Of a stretch of 64,000 nt of DNA, positions 38,201 to 45,753 are shown piece after piece. Numbering within the stretch: the first letter of the stretch is position 1; every line of letters begins with the position of its first letter. The notes below the pieces were generated by a model that was not told the DNA's origin, did no database searches, and was given only the letters and a program-made list of their open reading frames with translations. The stretch is from Ferruginibacter albus (GTDB lineage: Bacteria > Bacteroidota > Bacteroidia > Chitinophagales > Chitinophagaceae), in assembly GCF_020042285.1 (NCBI RefSeq), contig NZ_CP083388.1, positions 2,010,001 to 2,074,000 of the forward strand, given 5' to 3'. Position numbers and translations under genes: made by a program.

Positions 38201-41200
38201 TAGATGGTCCGCTTATAACATTACCTGTAAAAAGTACAGTTGAAGTAGTTGGCCAACCGGAAGTTGGTGTTGGTATTGTACCTCCGTTTACATTATTTTG
38301 ATAGGTTGCATTGGCTCCTATCGTAAGTGTTCCGCTATTTGCAATAGGATTAGATGGGGTTGAACCTCCTGTTGTATTTTTATACGTTCCATTTATTACC
38401 AATGCTGTTCCTGTTCCTATATTCGTTACCGCTGTTGATCCTGTTGCAGTAGTAAATTCAAGTGTCTTTCCTGTATTAATAGTAAAACTTCCTCCTGTGG
38501 TTGTTAACCTGCCCGCTGTGGAAAAATCAGATGTTAAATTAACTCCTCCTGCACCGGTAACATTGAATGAAGTTGCAAGTGTTGTTGCAGTTAATCCTGC
38601 AATATCAGAACAAAAATATCCTGAGCCTACAGACATAGATTGTGCTGCAGATGTACTGGTAAAGTTTACTGTGGCTGAGCTTGCAGAATGTTCAATACTT
38701 GCTATTTGCAAACTACCAGTACCAAGATTTGTTCCGGATGTTGTGGTTAAATTTCCAGCAAGATTTAAAGTGCCCGTGTTACCTGTACCTGTACCATTCA
38801 TGGCAAGAGCAAAAACAGGCGCACTGTATCCACTTAAAGTACCGGAAGTATTACCAAAATTATAAGTCGCATCTTCTATAAAATTACCTGATACGTTTAT
38901 TACTTCATTTGTTCCATAACTGTTAAGTCCATATCGTCCGGCATAATGATTTACATTTCCCAATACATTAATTGTTTGTGTTCCTGTAGTCATTTGGATA
39001 TAACTGGATGTCCCTATTCTGCCCAGCGTAAGATTTCCTTGTATTATGAAAGAAGATGCAAAACCTCCAAATAATTTATACGCATTCGTATTCAGACTTG
39101 GATTATCAAACGTAATATTTCCGTACCCAGCGGCACCGGGCGTACCTGCTGTAAGGCCGCCTGTAGCAGGGTTACTTAAATTGGTTACATTTATATTTGA
39201 ATTTGCATGCCATAAAGCTGCAGGAATTTGCCCTGCAGTAGTTCCTGTAAAATTATAATTACCTCCATTAGCAAAACCCAGTGTACTTGATGTAACTGAT
39301 GCAGCAAATAAAGAAGTGCTTGTCGAACTATTATTCAAATTTCCTTGTACAATAAGATTGCCTTTTGTAACTGTCATAGAATTTGAAACAGCAACACTAG
39401 AACTTGCAGCTATTTTACAAGTACCCGTACCGGCACCGGCAACTGACAATGTAGTACCAGTACTGTTATTAATATCCAGATTATAATAAGTAAATGGAGT
39501 TATAGTTTGAATAGCTGTTCCATCATAAGAAATTGTTCCTGTTGAAGCAGAAGTAAAAGAGGAACTTGTAGTGAATGTATGCTGAATGCTATCTGTTTTA
39601 CCTGAAATAAAACTTCTTGTTCCACCACCACTTGGGTTACTAAATACAAGATCATAATAGTTTGCAGGAAGAATGGTTTGTGTAGTAGCTGTTCCGCTAT
39701 CACTATAATTAACAGTACTTCCCGTTTCCAGAGGATATAAAGTAAGTCCCGAAGTTGGTATAGAACTCGTAACAAAAAGTAATGTTCCTTTATTAGCTAC
39801 ATCAACTATTCCTGTAAAGCTTTTAGTAACTCTAAAAGTAACCAGGTTAGCCCCATCTCCCACAATTATTTTAGAATTGATTCCGCTAACCGACCAGGTA
39901 GAAGTTGACATTGTAGAATTATTCGAAATAAATCTAAATATCTGGTTAGGACTTGTAAAATCCGGTGCAGGATTGTGTGCTAAGGAATCGTACCAACCGG
40001 AAGGGATACATATATCTGGATAATTATTTCCATCATTAATATTAGGCCTGTCTCCCCAATTATAATAGAAATGACAAATAGTTTGCCTACCACTATTGAT
40101 TAAAGGTCCTGACCCAATTAAATTAACGGAAGAACTAAAATTGAAATTACTGTAAGGCGTTGAACTTATACGAATACTATCCGGCACCACTCCAGATGCG
40201 CCGATATCATCCGTAATGAACACATAGGTAGTGGTTGCTGAGTTTATTGGAATAGCATTTATTCCGCTGAATGTAAAATTAAGAGCACCTGAAGTAGTTG
40301 ATGGGGCATTTGCAATAGTTGCACCTGCAGCCGTAACTTGAGTAGCTCCTGTTAATGAGTTAGTAGAATTATACCAAAGTCTAAAATTTCCAAAATCTGA
40401 AGCACTACTTGTAGAAAAGTTCCCTGATGTATTTACTGTAAGTGATGTTAGTGTTGTATTGGTATTATAAGCAGTAATATTCATTCCAAACAAAACTTGC
40501 TTTACAGAACCTCCCGAAACACTACTGTCTCCGGGCTGATTGGAACCACTGATCAAAATAAAAGGAGCAGCAAAATCAATTTCATCTGCACCTATCAATG
40601 GATTATCAGTTGTATTTGTTCTTGTTTGATTATCTATATCAATTGAAATATTAAGGCTGAATCCCGCAGCGGTAGTTATTGGTGTAGCTTTATACAAAGA
40701 GTTTGCTGTAAACAAACTTAAATGCAGATTTACTGTTCCTATTGTTGTATTGATAAAGCTTGCTGTAAAATTGTTGGAGTTTTGTTCTCTTATTGCAACA
40801 GGTATTCCTGCAAGGTAAGTTGTCCACGCACTTAAAGCCTGATAGTTATTCGATGGTGTTCCTCCAATAAATTGCCGGCTTGATGTGGTAATGTCAAATA
40901 TATTATAATCTGTACTCAAAATAGTTCCACTGTTTATAAAAATACAGTAGGCGTAACCGTTAGAGCTATTACTAACTGTATTTTTGAAAATATTATTACG
41001 TATATCTACATTATTTCCATTTACATAAAGGCAAGCTGCGGTTATATTCGTAAGATTAGAATTTGCGAGAATAGAATTATAATAAACATTCACTCTACCG
41101 GCACCATTAGTAAATAATAGTCTTTCGTTAAAGTTAGAAGTAGAACTATTTGTAAGGATGTCATAAATGAAGTTGTTGTACACATTAACAGTACTGCCGC

Positions 41201-42992
41201 TAGGCACATCTACATAAATGCCTGAAACGGAAGGGTTAGAACTATTTTTTGAAACAGCAATTTCATGTACGGAACAATTATATACATTAGAAGTTCCGGT
41301 GGCATTTTTTAAATAGATACCATATGCCTGTATACCCGTTGTTCCACTTGAACTGGTAACATTCTTTACCTCAAGATCATGTATAGATACAGAAGATTGA
41401 TTAAGTGCTTTTATACCATAAGCTGAATCACTTCCGCCACCAATATCATTAGCACTTGAAGAACCAACGTTACAATTTTTTATTTCGCAATTTAGATCGG
41501 GGTTTGTTGTATTGCCAGACAAGAGAATGCCGTTATATGCATTAGTAACTGTTATATTCTGATAAAGATTATTTGAATTGGCATTTGAAGAAGAAGAAGG
41601 TGTAAACGCGGATGTTTGACAAACGCCGATCGGATCATTTGAATTGCTTCTATACAAAGTAACTGCACAATTTTTAATTGTATTATTTTGTGCCGGACTG
41701 GTAGTTGAACTATTGGTTATGTAATAACCGTATTCAATTTCTGCGGTATTATTAGCAGTATTAAGATCAGCTATGTCTATTCCGTCGAATGTTACGTAAC
41801 TGCATCCATTTAAATTTATTACAGCATCTGTTGTTCCGGTTCCGGCAATAGGATTGATTACAGGGTTATTTCCTGAACCTGATCTTTGAAATACAATCGG
41901 CTTACTTACAGAAGACCCGACATTAGGCAATGGAGTAACATACTCATTAAATACATCTCCTGCTTTTACGTTAAAAGTATAAGGTCCTGTAATAGGAGAA
42001 CAACTTATAATATCATTGATTGCTGCATTAAAAGAAGTATAGTTAGTTCCTGTATTGGTCATACCTACACTATTGTCAATAGTAAAAGTTCCTCCTCCAC
42101 ATGATCTCGATACATAGCAATTAAAATTATCAAAATAAGCTACTTTAGTAGAGCCTCCTGTATTGTGCTGCCACGCAAAGCCAAACAAACTCATAGCGCT
42201 ACTTGTGTAAGTATTGTCTGTAGCTGTTCCAACTAAAGTATATGCACTTCCTGCGTTAGGGTCAGCAAATGCTGAAGTTCCATCATCTCTTACATAAAAA
42301 GACCATTGATTTGTTGTCGGATTATAAACTACTTTAAAACTACCATAGTGTGTTGTTGTCACAGCTCCAAAAGCAGAACCCAATAAATTCACAGGAGTTC
42401 CGCCAACACCTCCTGAAAACCTGTACAAACCATAGCTATTAGAACCGGTAATATTCATTACAGCATAACCATTTCCGCTGCTTAAAAAAGAAGAAGCATT
42501 GGAGTTGGTAGTACATAATATTGTAGCTATTGAATATTTAGCATTTGTACCTGCTGTATTAAAAGTACCACTTGCAGTATTGTTAGGACGCATATTAAAC
42601 GTCCAGATAAGTGATTTTGTATTTGACCCTAATGTTGTATTAAACGGAGAAGAATAACTACTTAATGGAGCCGTTGCATAATCAGCTACTGCTGTTGCAC
42701 TACCTGTCCCAGGATAGGTGTATCCTAATTCTAATACATTGGTACCGGAACTTGTAATTTGTAAATGTTCAGCTGCTGACCCTAAAGTTGCTGTATAAGT
42801 AATGGCAGGCGTAGAGCTTGTGGTGAAAGTAGAGCCCGTGGTAGACGTGGGTAAGCCTGAAGTTACACCCTCAAAATTATCTGAAAAAACTGTTTGTGAG
42901 TATACACCAATTGATGTAACACATAACAAGCTAAAAAGTACACAAAACACTAATTTGTTTGTATAAAAAGAACAGGGTAAACTTTTCTTCAT
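35208..42992 (-). CDS. Giant T9SS-secreted jelly-roll/beta-helix surface protein (2594 aa)
   Basis: The signal peptide ends near residue 33 (GVYSQ). A jelly-roll domain (~34-295; VFSDNFEG, APLSSYSSPFN) is followed by a right-handed beta-helix (~310-800; opens DNSVGMTNTG...AGDVFNEY, with Asn-rich turns), a linker containing GRQTICHFYYN, and beta-strand repeats (~975-2000). The chassis (~2005-2505; AWRLLTTP, IFIRGDRSV, GNPYPSE, VFRPVN, WLEDAQKIPNPGEN) and a type A sorting domain (IYPNPVTTNVAKLKF) end it. It is a clear paralogue of the 2759-aa neighbour but lacks that protein's four Ig-like domains and IPT domain. Likely an exported surface adhesin. A 10-bp inverted repeat spans its 5' leader. 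Confidence 0.92.
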   Translation of the reverse strand: MKKSLPCSFYTNKLVFCVLFSLLCVTSIGVYSQTVFSDNFEGVTSGLPTSTTGSTFTTSSTPAITYTATLGSAAEHLQITSSGTNVLELGYTYPGTGSATAVADYATAPLSSYSSPFNTTLGSNTKSLIWTFNMRPNNTASGTFNTAGTNAKYSIATILCTTNSNASSFLSSGNGYAVMNITGSNSYGLYRFSGGVGGTPVNLLGSAFGAVTTTHYGSFKVVYNPTTNQWSFYVRDDGTSAFADPNAGSAYTLVGTATDNTYTSSAMSLFGFAWQHNTGGSTKVAYFDNFNCYVSRSCGGGTFTIDNSVGMTNTGTNYTSFNAAINDIISCSPITGPYTFNVKAGDVFNEYVTPLPNVGSSVSKPIVFQRSGSGNNPVINPIAGTGTTDAVINLNGCSYVTFDGIDIADLNTANNTAEIEYGYYITNSSTTSPAQNNTIKNCAVTLYRSNSNDPIGVCQTSAFTPSSSSNANSNNLYQNITVTNAYNGILLSGNTTNPDLNCEIKNCNVGSSSANDIGGGSDSAYGIKALNQSSVSIHDLEVKNVTSSSGTTGIQAYGIYLKNATGTSNVYNCSVHEIAVSKNSSNPSVSGIYVDVPSGSTVNVYNNFIYDILTNSSTSNFNERLLFTNGAGRVNVYYNSILANSNLTNITAACLYVNGNNVDIRNNIFKNTVSNSSNGYAYCIFINSGTILSTDYNIFDITTSSRQFIGGTPSNNYQALSAWTTYLAGIPVAIREQNSNNFTASFINTTIGTVNLHLSLFTANSLYKATPITTAAGFSLNISIDIDNQTRTNTTDNPLIGADEIDFAAPFILISGSNQPGDSSVSGGSVKQVLFGMNITAYNTNTTLTSLTVNTSGNFSTSSASDFGNFRLWYNSTNSLTGATQVTAAGATIANAPSTTSGALNFTFSGINAIPINSATTTYVFITDDIGASGVVPDSIRISSTPYSNFNFSSSVNLIGSGPLINSGRQTICHFYYNWGDRPNINDGNNYPDICIPSGWYDSLAHNPAPDFTSPNQIFRFISNNSTMSTSTWSVSGINSKIIVGDGANLVTFRVTKSFTGIVDVANKGTLLFVTSSIPTSGLTLYPLETGSTVNYSDSGTATTQTILPANYYDLVFSNPSGGGTRSFISGKTDSIQHTFTTSSSFTSASTGTISYDGTAIQTITPFTYYNLDINNSTGTTLSVAGAGTGTCKIAASSSVAVSNSMTVTKGNLIVQGNLNNSSTSTSLFAASVTSSTLGFANGGNYNFTGTTAGQIPAALWHANSNINVTNLSNPATGGLTAGTPGAAGYGNITFDNPSLNTNAYKLFGGFASSFIIQGNLTLGRIGTSSYIQMTTGTQTINVLGNVNHYAGRYGLNSYGTNEVINVSGNFIEDATYNFGNTSGTLSGYSAPVFALAMNGTGTGNTGTLNLAGNLTTTSGTNLGTGSLQIASIEHSASSATVNFTSTSAAQSMSVGSGYFCSDIAGLTATTLATSFNVTGAGGVNLTSDFSTAGRLTTTGGSFTINTGKTLEFTTATGSTAVTNIGTGTALVINGTYKNTTGGSTPSNPIANSGTLTIGANATYQNNVNGGTIPTPTSGWPTTSTVLFTGNVISGPSTVSLNQTFGNFTWNSTQTQNVSLAGPTALVIAGDMTVVNTGSSALRLASNVSTNISVLGNLVMNGGNMAISAGGTGNDTLTVSKNVTLTNASKLYLSQAGFVLTPTTGTGVLKTSGDFTTASGTLVTETSENSSSVSPANINAIIFTKSGSQIFDPTGFTGATDSIYYYVNNGSTVNLTSSSLTVNSGASITLNNGGIFNIGAHTLTINGIQDIGTGTYTGSGSSKIFIGGSNTGSVGTLYFTSGSQLLNSFTINRNSAAFVSLGTDLQINGGCALTSGTFGINGNTLTLNGTYSSGASNAGSLTGSATSNLVIGSSASSPALTFTYDVAKIKNCLNSIKLNASASLATGTTSSSLYIVGGTTTSPGTVNVVDGTSAVFATNDSLTLQSNNNGTARVAINKSVSTYISGKITVERYIDSYRAWRLLTTPLSTRGQTIKQAWQENSTNNVTTDLFNPVHGYGTEITNVLSTVPSATGYDKSATNNPSLMYMDVVAQKWKVPGRTDTTDMTTFPGYMIFIRGDRSVLVQTPPANTYTSTILRSKGTIKQGALPLTIGNGFNVIGNPYPSEFIIDSLITRDSPRVGQNYTVWDPKGGHNNVGYYTYLAFISPGVYSSWSVTPQSAFVKGRIESGQAFIMNGKSGTAHFLETDKATTSAMVFRPVNVTDVQEFGIQLSAVNPDEIAIVDGALALYGPQYSDGVNWLEDAQKIPNPGENISIIRDGKSIAIDKTTELTVTDTIYLSLKGTQQKTYQFAFASIGLASTGLVGILIDSFTGQRSFIPLTGDTTKVNFTVTANAASQAVNRFKIVFAFPDGGPLPVTFTTVNARKTNDDIKVQWNVQNELNIKQYIVEKSVDGNTFTAVATVKANGAIQYGWLDVQPSPDANYYRIRSVDNSGVVSYSEIVEVSIGNVKPASVTIYPNPVTTNVAKLKFENLPSGKYGLRLFNPLGQEIMREELTYNGGTEIKEINLDKRLAKGGYQLQIIKPNGDHNYINLLLQ

Positions 42993-42999
42993 AACTAAA

Positions 43000-43057
43000 A
43001 ATTATCCTTATTGAATTAAATGAATTAGTAGAGGTAGCAAGCATTCAAAGGATAATT
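43000..43057 (-). repeat. Leader inverted repeat covering a Shine-Dalgarno-like AGGA
   Basis: AATTATCCTT (43000-43009) and AAGGATAATT (43048-43057) are perfect 10-bp complements separated by 38 nt. On the transcript, the start-proximal arm carries AAGGA 12 nt before the ATG of the 2594-aa gene, so pairing would bury it. Confidence 0.5.
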
Positions 43058-43237
43058 GACAAATAAAAAAAAGCGGGCTTAGGAAAGGATACCGGAAAAC
43101 CTATAGTAATAAGTTATATCCTTGATATTTTAAGGGGAAGAACCATCTTATAATTGGTCATAATATCAGTGGTTATAAGCATCAAAGGTTAACACAAAGA
43201 TAAAAATTAATTAACAGCATTTTTATTAATCTACGAT

Positions 43238-43253
43238 AACGATTGCGTAAATG
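43238..43253. promoter_or_regulatory. Operator-like half-site (site C)
   Basis: AACGATTGCGTAAATG; its complement CATTTACGCAATCGTT matches the left arm of site A (TATTTGTGCAATCGTT) at 13 of 16 positions. It is ~246-261 nt upstream of the 2594-aa gene, like sites A and B relative to their genes. The second arm is poorly preserved. Confidence 0.35.
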
Positions 43254-43276
43254 ATAATGAATAAGTTATGAAATTA

Positions 43277-43306
43277 AAAAGAGACCCTAATAAGGTCTCT
43301 TTTTTA
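43277..43306. terminator. Bidirectional terminator of the short T9SS gene
   Basis: AAAAAGAGACC (43277-43287) pairs with GGTCTCTTTTT (43295-43305) around a 7-nt loop, with an A run on one side and a T run on the other. Confidence 0.9.
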
Positions 43307-43326
43307 AAAAATATTGAACAAGTGTT

Positions 43327-44448
43327 TTAAAACGCAATATTTATACTTGTTATTTTATATGCAGGGTCCATAACTTCCAAACGATAAATACCTTTTCCAA
43401 TGTTTTTATCGATACTTACAGTTTGAGTTGAACTACCCCCCTTATGATTAATAGTCTGTGTTGTAATTACCTGCCCAAAGTTATTAACCAGGCGAACTTT
43501 ATATGTTCCGCTTATTTGATTATTTAATTGTAACCCTATTGTTTTTCCTACAACAGGATTAGGATATACATTAATGCTGCTGTTCGATTTATTATTGCTG
43601 ATCTTTAAAATTTTACTGTACTGCGTTTTACCATCTTTACCAATTTCTTTAATACGATAGTAACTATTACCATCTACTATATTTACATCACTCCAATTGT
43701 AAGCATTGGAAGATTTACCGGAATTATTATAGCTTACATCTGCAACTTTTACAAAATCGATACCATTTGTTGACCTTTCTACTTCATAACCTGCAACATT
43801 GATTTCATTTTCCGCTTTCCATTCAACCGATACCGTGTTATTTACCTGCGAAGCCATAACACTGCTAAATGTTACAGGAACTACTCCACCTAATAATTGA
43901 GGAACGGAAGAAAAGATCACCATGAAACGTGTAGCGTTATTAGAAGCAGGGTCATCTGTAATAGAAAACATATAAGAGGTAGTTCCTCCGGTCAGATCTA
44001 TTAGTGTAGATGTACCAGTATAGCTATCTTGCAAATATGCCAATAAACCCGGATGATTAAAATTAATAGTAGTAAAATCTAAACGATAAGGGATCTTCCT
44101 CATCTGGTTAAACGTATAAAATGTTGTATCTGTTGAACCGATCGGTTGTCTTTTTTCAATGGCCATAGATTTGCCGTTTCGTAGTATTGCCAGATTTTCA
44201 GTGAAATTTTTCATCTTCATGGCATCCTCCATAGGATTAACAGCATTAGAATAATTGCTGGCATATAAGCTCAATGTTCCATCGTTTAACGAAACGGAAC
44301 CATCAGGATTATAAGCATATAAACTTGTGAGGAATTGTTCTACAGCCAAAGGTGAATTAGTTGTTGCTTTGGACTTGCCGGCATACGTAGTTGTTGTTAA
44401 CAATAACAACAGGCATAAGCTGATTGGGTTGAAATGTTGCATTTTCAT
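43327..44448 (-). CDS. Short T9SS-secreted 'chassis-only' protein (373 aa)
   Basis: The chosen start is ATG 44448 (MKMQHFNPISLCLLLLL), giving an immediate signal peptide; a TTG at 44472 would add eight residues. After the signal (~26 residues) the protein enters directly the second half of the chassis found in the giants: SLYASNYSNAVNPMEDAMKMKNF, LAILRNGKSMAIEKRQP, YLQDSYTG. The FnIII-like link (VPVTFSSVMA, YEVERSTNGIDF, YYRIKEIGKDG) and a type A sorting domain (INVYPNPVVGKTIGLQL) follow. It has no stalk or binding domain. It may be a decayed copy whose N-terminal modules were deleted, or a deliberate short cell-wall-proximal protein. A similar protein is at 61906-62994. Confidence 0.88.
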   Translation of the reverse strand: MKMQHFNPISLCLLLLLTTTTYAGKSKATTNSPLAVEQFLTSLYAYNPDGSVSLNDGTLSLYASNYSNAVNPMEDAMKMKNFTENLAILRNGKSMAIEKRQPIGSTDTTFYTFNQMRKIPYRLDFTTINFNHPGLLAYLQDSYTGTSTLIDLTGGTTSYMFSITDDPASNNATRFMVIFSSVPQLLGGVVPVTFSSVMASQVNNTVSVEWKAENEINVAGYEVERSTNGIDFVKVADVSYNNSGKSSNAYNWSDVNIVDGNSYYRIKEIGKDGKTQYSKILKISNNKSNSSINVYPNPVVGKTIGLQLNNQISGTYKVRLVNNFGQVITTQTINHKGGSSTQTVSIDKNIGKGIYRLEVMDPAYKITSINIAF

Positions 44449-44458
44449 AGAATTTGGA

Positions 44459-44472
44459 TTGAGATATGTCAA
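44459..44472. promoter_or_regulatory. FNR-like box upstream of the short T9SS gene
   Basis: TTGAGATATGTCAA contains the perfect FNR/CRP-type core TTGA-N6-TCAA. It lies 11-24 nt before the chosen ATG, a position where binding would block transcription or initiation. The adjacent gene upstream encodes a Crp/Fnr regulator. Confidence 0.4.
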
Positions 44473-44626
44473 TAAAACGGATATTTTTTCTTTTTATTGT
44501 TTTTGAATTAAGTATATTTTCTATACATAGAGTGCAAACTCTTAGAAGAGCCTGGTCTTTTCTTAAGAAAATAGTTCTTTCATTCAAAAAATATCTAATA
44601 AACATTTAATAAGATATTTTAAAAAT

Positions 44627-44649
44627 AAAAAAGCCGGCAAAAAGCCGGC
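44627..44649 (-). terminator. Terminator of the Crp/Fnr gene
   Basis: GCCGGC-AAAAA-GCCGGC (44633-44649) forms a 6-bp GC-only stem; on the minus strand it is followed by TTTTTTATTTTT. It is 26 nt after the stop. Confidence 0.85.
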
Positions 44650-44675
44650 CCTCAAAAAACAAAACAAAACTTTAA

Positions 44676-45311
44676 TTAAACTGCCTGCTTCAACCTGCCA
44701 TTTTTAATCCTGCTTAATGTTTCCATGGCAAGGCTAAGAAAAGATGCTACATATTTTAATTGTACACGATCTGAAATATGACCATACATAGTTAAAAATC
44801 TTTCATATCGTAAAGACGCGGATGGCAACCGTCCTAACAATGCTCTTTCTTCTGCAGATGCATAATATTGTTCCAATATTTTGCGAACTACACTATTCAT
44901 TTCATCAAAGTGCTTATATGTATAGTGTATACAATCAAAATGTAATCCTACTAATTCACAATCTTCAGTTGCTTGTATATTCTTTATTGCTGTAGCGCTA
45001 TTTATAAATCCTTGCATAGAGCCAACCAAACAATTTTCATAAGCGATCCAATTGGTAACTTCTTTAGAGCTGTCTTTTACATACCCGCGCATAATTCCAT
45101 GCAAAAGCAGATAGGCATGTTCGCAGGTTTCGCCTGACCTCACAAGATGTTTGCCTTTTTTTATTTTACGGGTAAATGTATTTGCATCTAAATATTTCTT
45201 TAGCTCTTTACTAAGTGGATGAAATTGTTGCAAAAATAAAGTCATTGGTGAATGACCATTTATACTCTGCCATCTTTGGGCGATATGAAGCGTTGGGCTT
45301 GATTGATTCAT
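44676..45311 (-). CDS. Crp/Fnr-family transcription regulator
   Basis: This 211-aa protein has an N-terminal cyclic-nucleotide-binding-type beta roll (~25-130; LVRSGETCEHAYLLLHGIMRGY), a dimerisation helix (~135-160) and a C-terminal helix-turn-helix (~181-206; VQLKYVASFLSLAMETLSRIKNGRL). The recognition helix carries E197-x2-S200-R201, the combination by which E. coli FNR reads TTGAT half-sites. The FNR N-terminal Cys cluster is absent and the cAMP-pocket residues of CRP are not evident, so the signal is unknown. Three FNR-like boxes lie upstream of its own start, suggesting autoregulation. It is at the head of the T9SS gene array. Confidence 0.88.
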   Translation of the reverse strand: MNQSSPTLHIAQRWQSINGHSPMTLFLQQFHPLSKELKKYLDANTFTRKIKKGKHLVRSGETCEHAYLLLHGIMRGYVKDSSKEVTNWIAYENCLVGSMQGFINSATAIKNIQATEDCELVGLHFDCIHYTYKHFDEMNSVVRKILEQYYASAEERALLGRLPSASLRYERFLTMYGHISDRVQLKYVASFLSLAMETLSRIKNGRLKQAV

Positions 45312-45349
45312 ATTTTGAAAGGGATTTGATTATAAAACATTTTAAAAGG

Positions 45350-45363
45350 TAGATCTATATCAA
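45350..45363. promoter_or_regulatory. FNR-like box 1 upstream of crp/fnr gene
   Basis: TAGAT-CTAT-ATCAA: one mismatch to TTGAT-N4-ATCAA. It is 39-52 nt before the start codon of the regulator. Confidence 0.45.
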
Positions 45364-45394
45364 ACGAAAATATTCTAACATTTCACTGCTAACC

Positions 45395-45408
45395 ATGACC
45401 TATATCAA
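45395..45408. promoter_or_regulatory. FNR-like box 2 upstream of crp/fnr gene
   Basis: ATGAC-CTAT-ATCAA: two mismatches to TTGAT-N4-ATCAA and the same CTATATCAA right half as box 1. Its centre is 45 nt from box 1 and 30 nt from box 3. Confidence 0.4.
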
Positions 45409-45424
45409 TACAACAAAATATGCA

Positions 45425-45438
45425 TTGACATAGATCAA
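45425..45438. promoter_or_regulatory. FNR-like box 3 upstream of crp/fnr gene
   Basis: TTGAC-ATAG-ATCAA: one mismatch to TTGAT-N4-ATCAA. It is 114-127 nt before the start codon. Confidence 0.5.
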
Positions 45439-45719
45439 GACTTTTAGTTGGTTACAAAAGTTGCATTAGCAAATGAAACAGCTGCAATCCTTGAGAACAT
45501 TGATGAATAAAGCATCTTTATTGAAAAATGATTCTGATTATAAAAGGAATCTAAGGTAGAATGTAATTGATAATTATGATATAGAATTACTTCGAAACGA
45601 TTATAGTATTTGATCGCTTTTCTGTAATTAGTATCTTAATTAAACGCAAACCGGTATGCTTTAAATTAAGTAGAAGAAAATAATATAGAGTAGAGAAAGA
45701 ATTTATTGTATTTAAAAAC

Positions 45720-45747
45720 AAGCCGTAAGGTTTTGATCTTACGGCTT
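45720..45747 (-). terminator. Terminator of the M1 peptidase gene
   Basis: A perfect 10-bp stem AAGCCGTAAG/CTTACGGCTT with an 8-nt loop is followed on the minus strand by TGTTTTTAAA, just after the stop. Confidence 0.85.
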
Positions 45748-45753
45748 CAAAAA

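Larger units (their letters stand above)
42993..43326. other. 334-nt intergenic region upstream of the 2594-aa gene
   Basis: It holds the terminator of the short T9SS gene (43277-43306), a half-palindromic site (43238-43253) and a leader inverted repeat (43000-43057). No gene is seen. Confidence 0.6.
45312..45753. other. 442-nt intergenic region upstream of the Crp/Fnr gene
   Basis: It contains three FNR-like boxes (45350-45363, 45395-45408, 45425-45438), the 15-mer shared with 24160-24174, and the M1 peptidase terminator (45720-45747). Between 45440 and 45715 I see only AT-rich sequence. A 60-codon frame on the minus strand (45587-45769) overlaps the terminator and the peptidase gene end and looks spurious. 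Confidence 0.6.

Noticed and set aside
44357..44605. 82-codon minus-strand frame overlapping the start of the short T9SS gene
   Set aside because: Out of frame with a gene that has a clear signal peptide and conserved C-terminus; it is a shadow.
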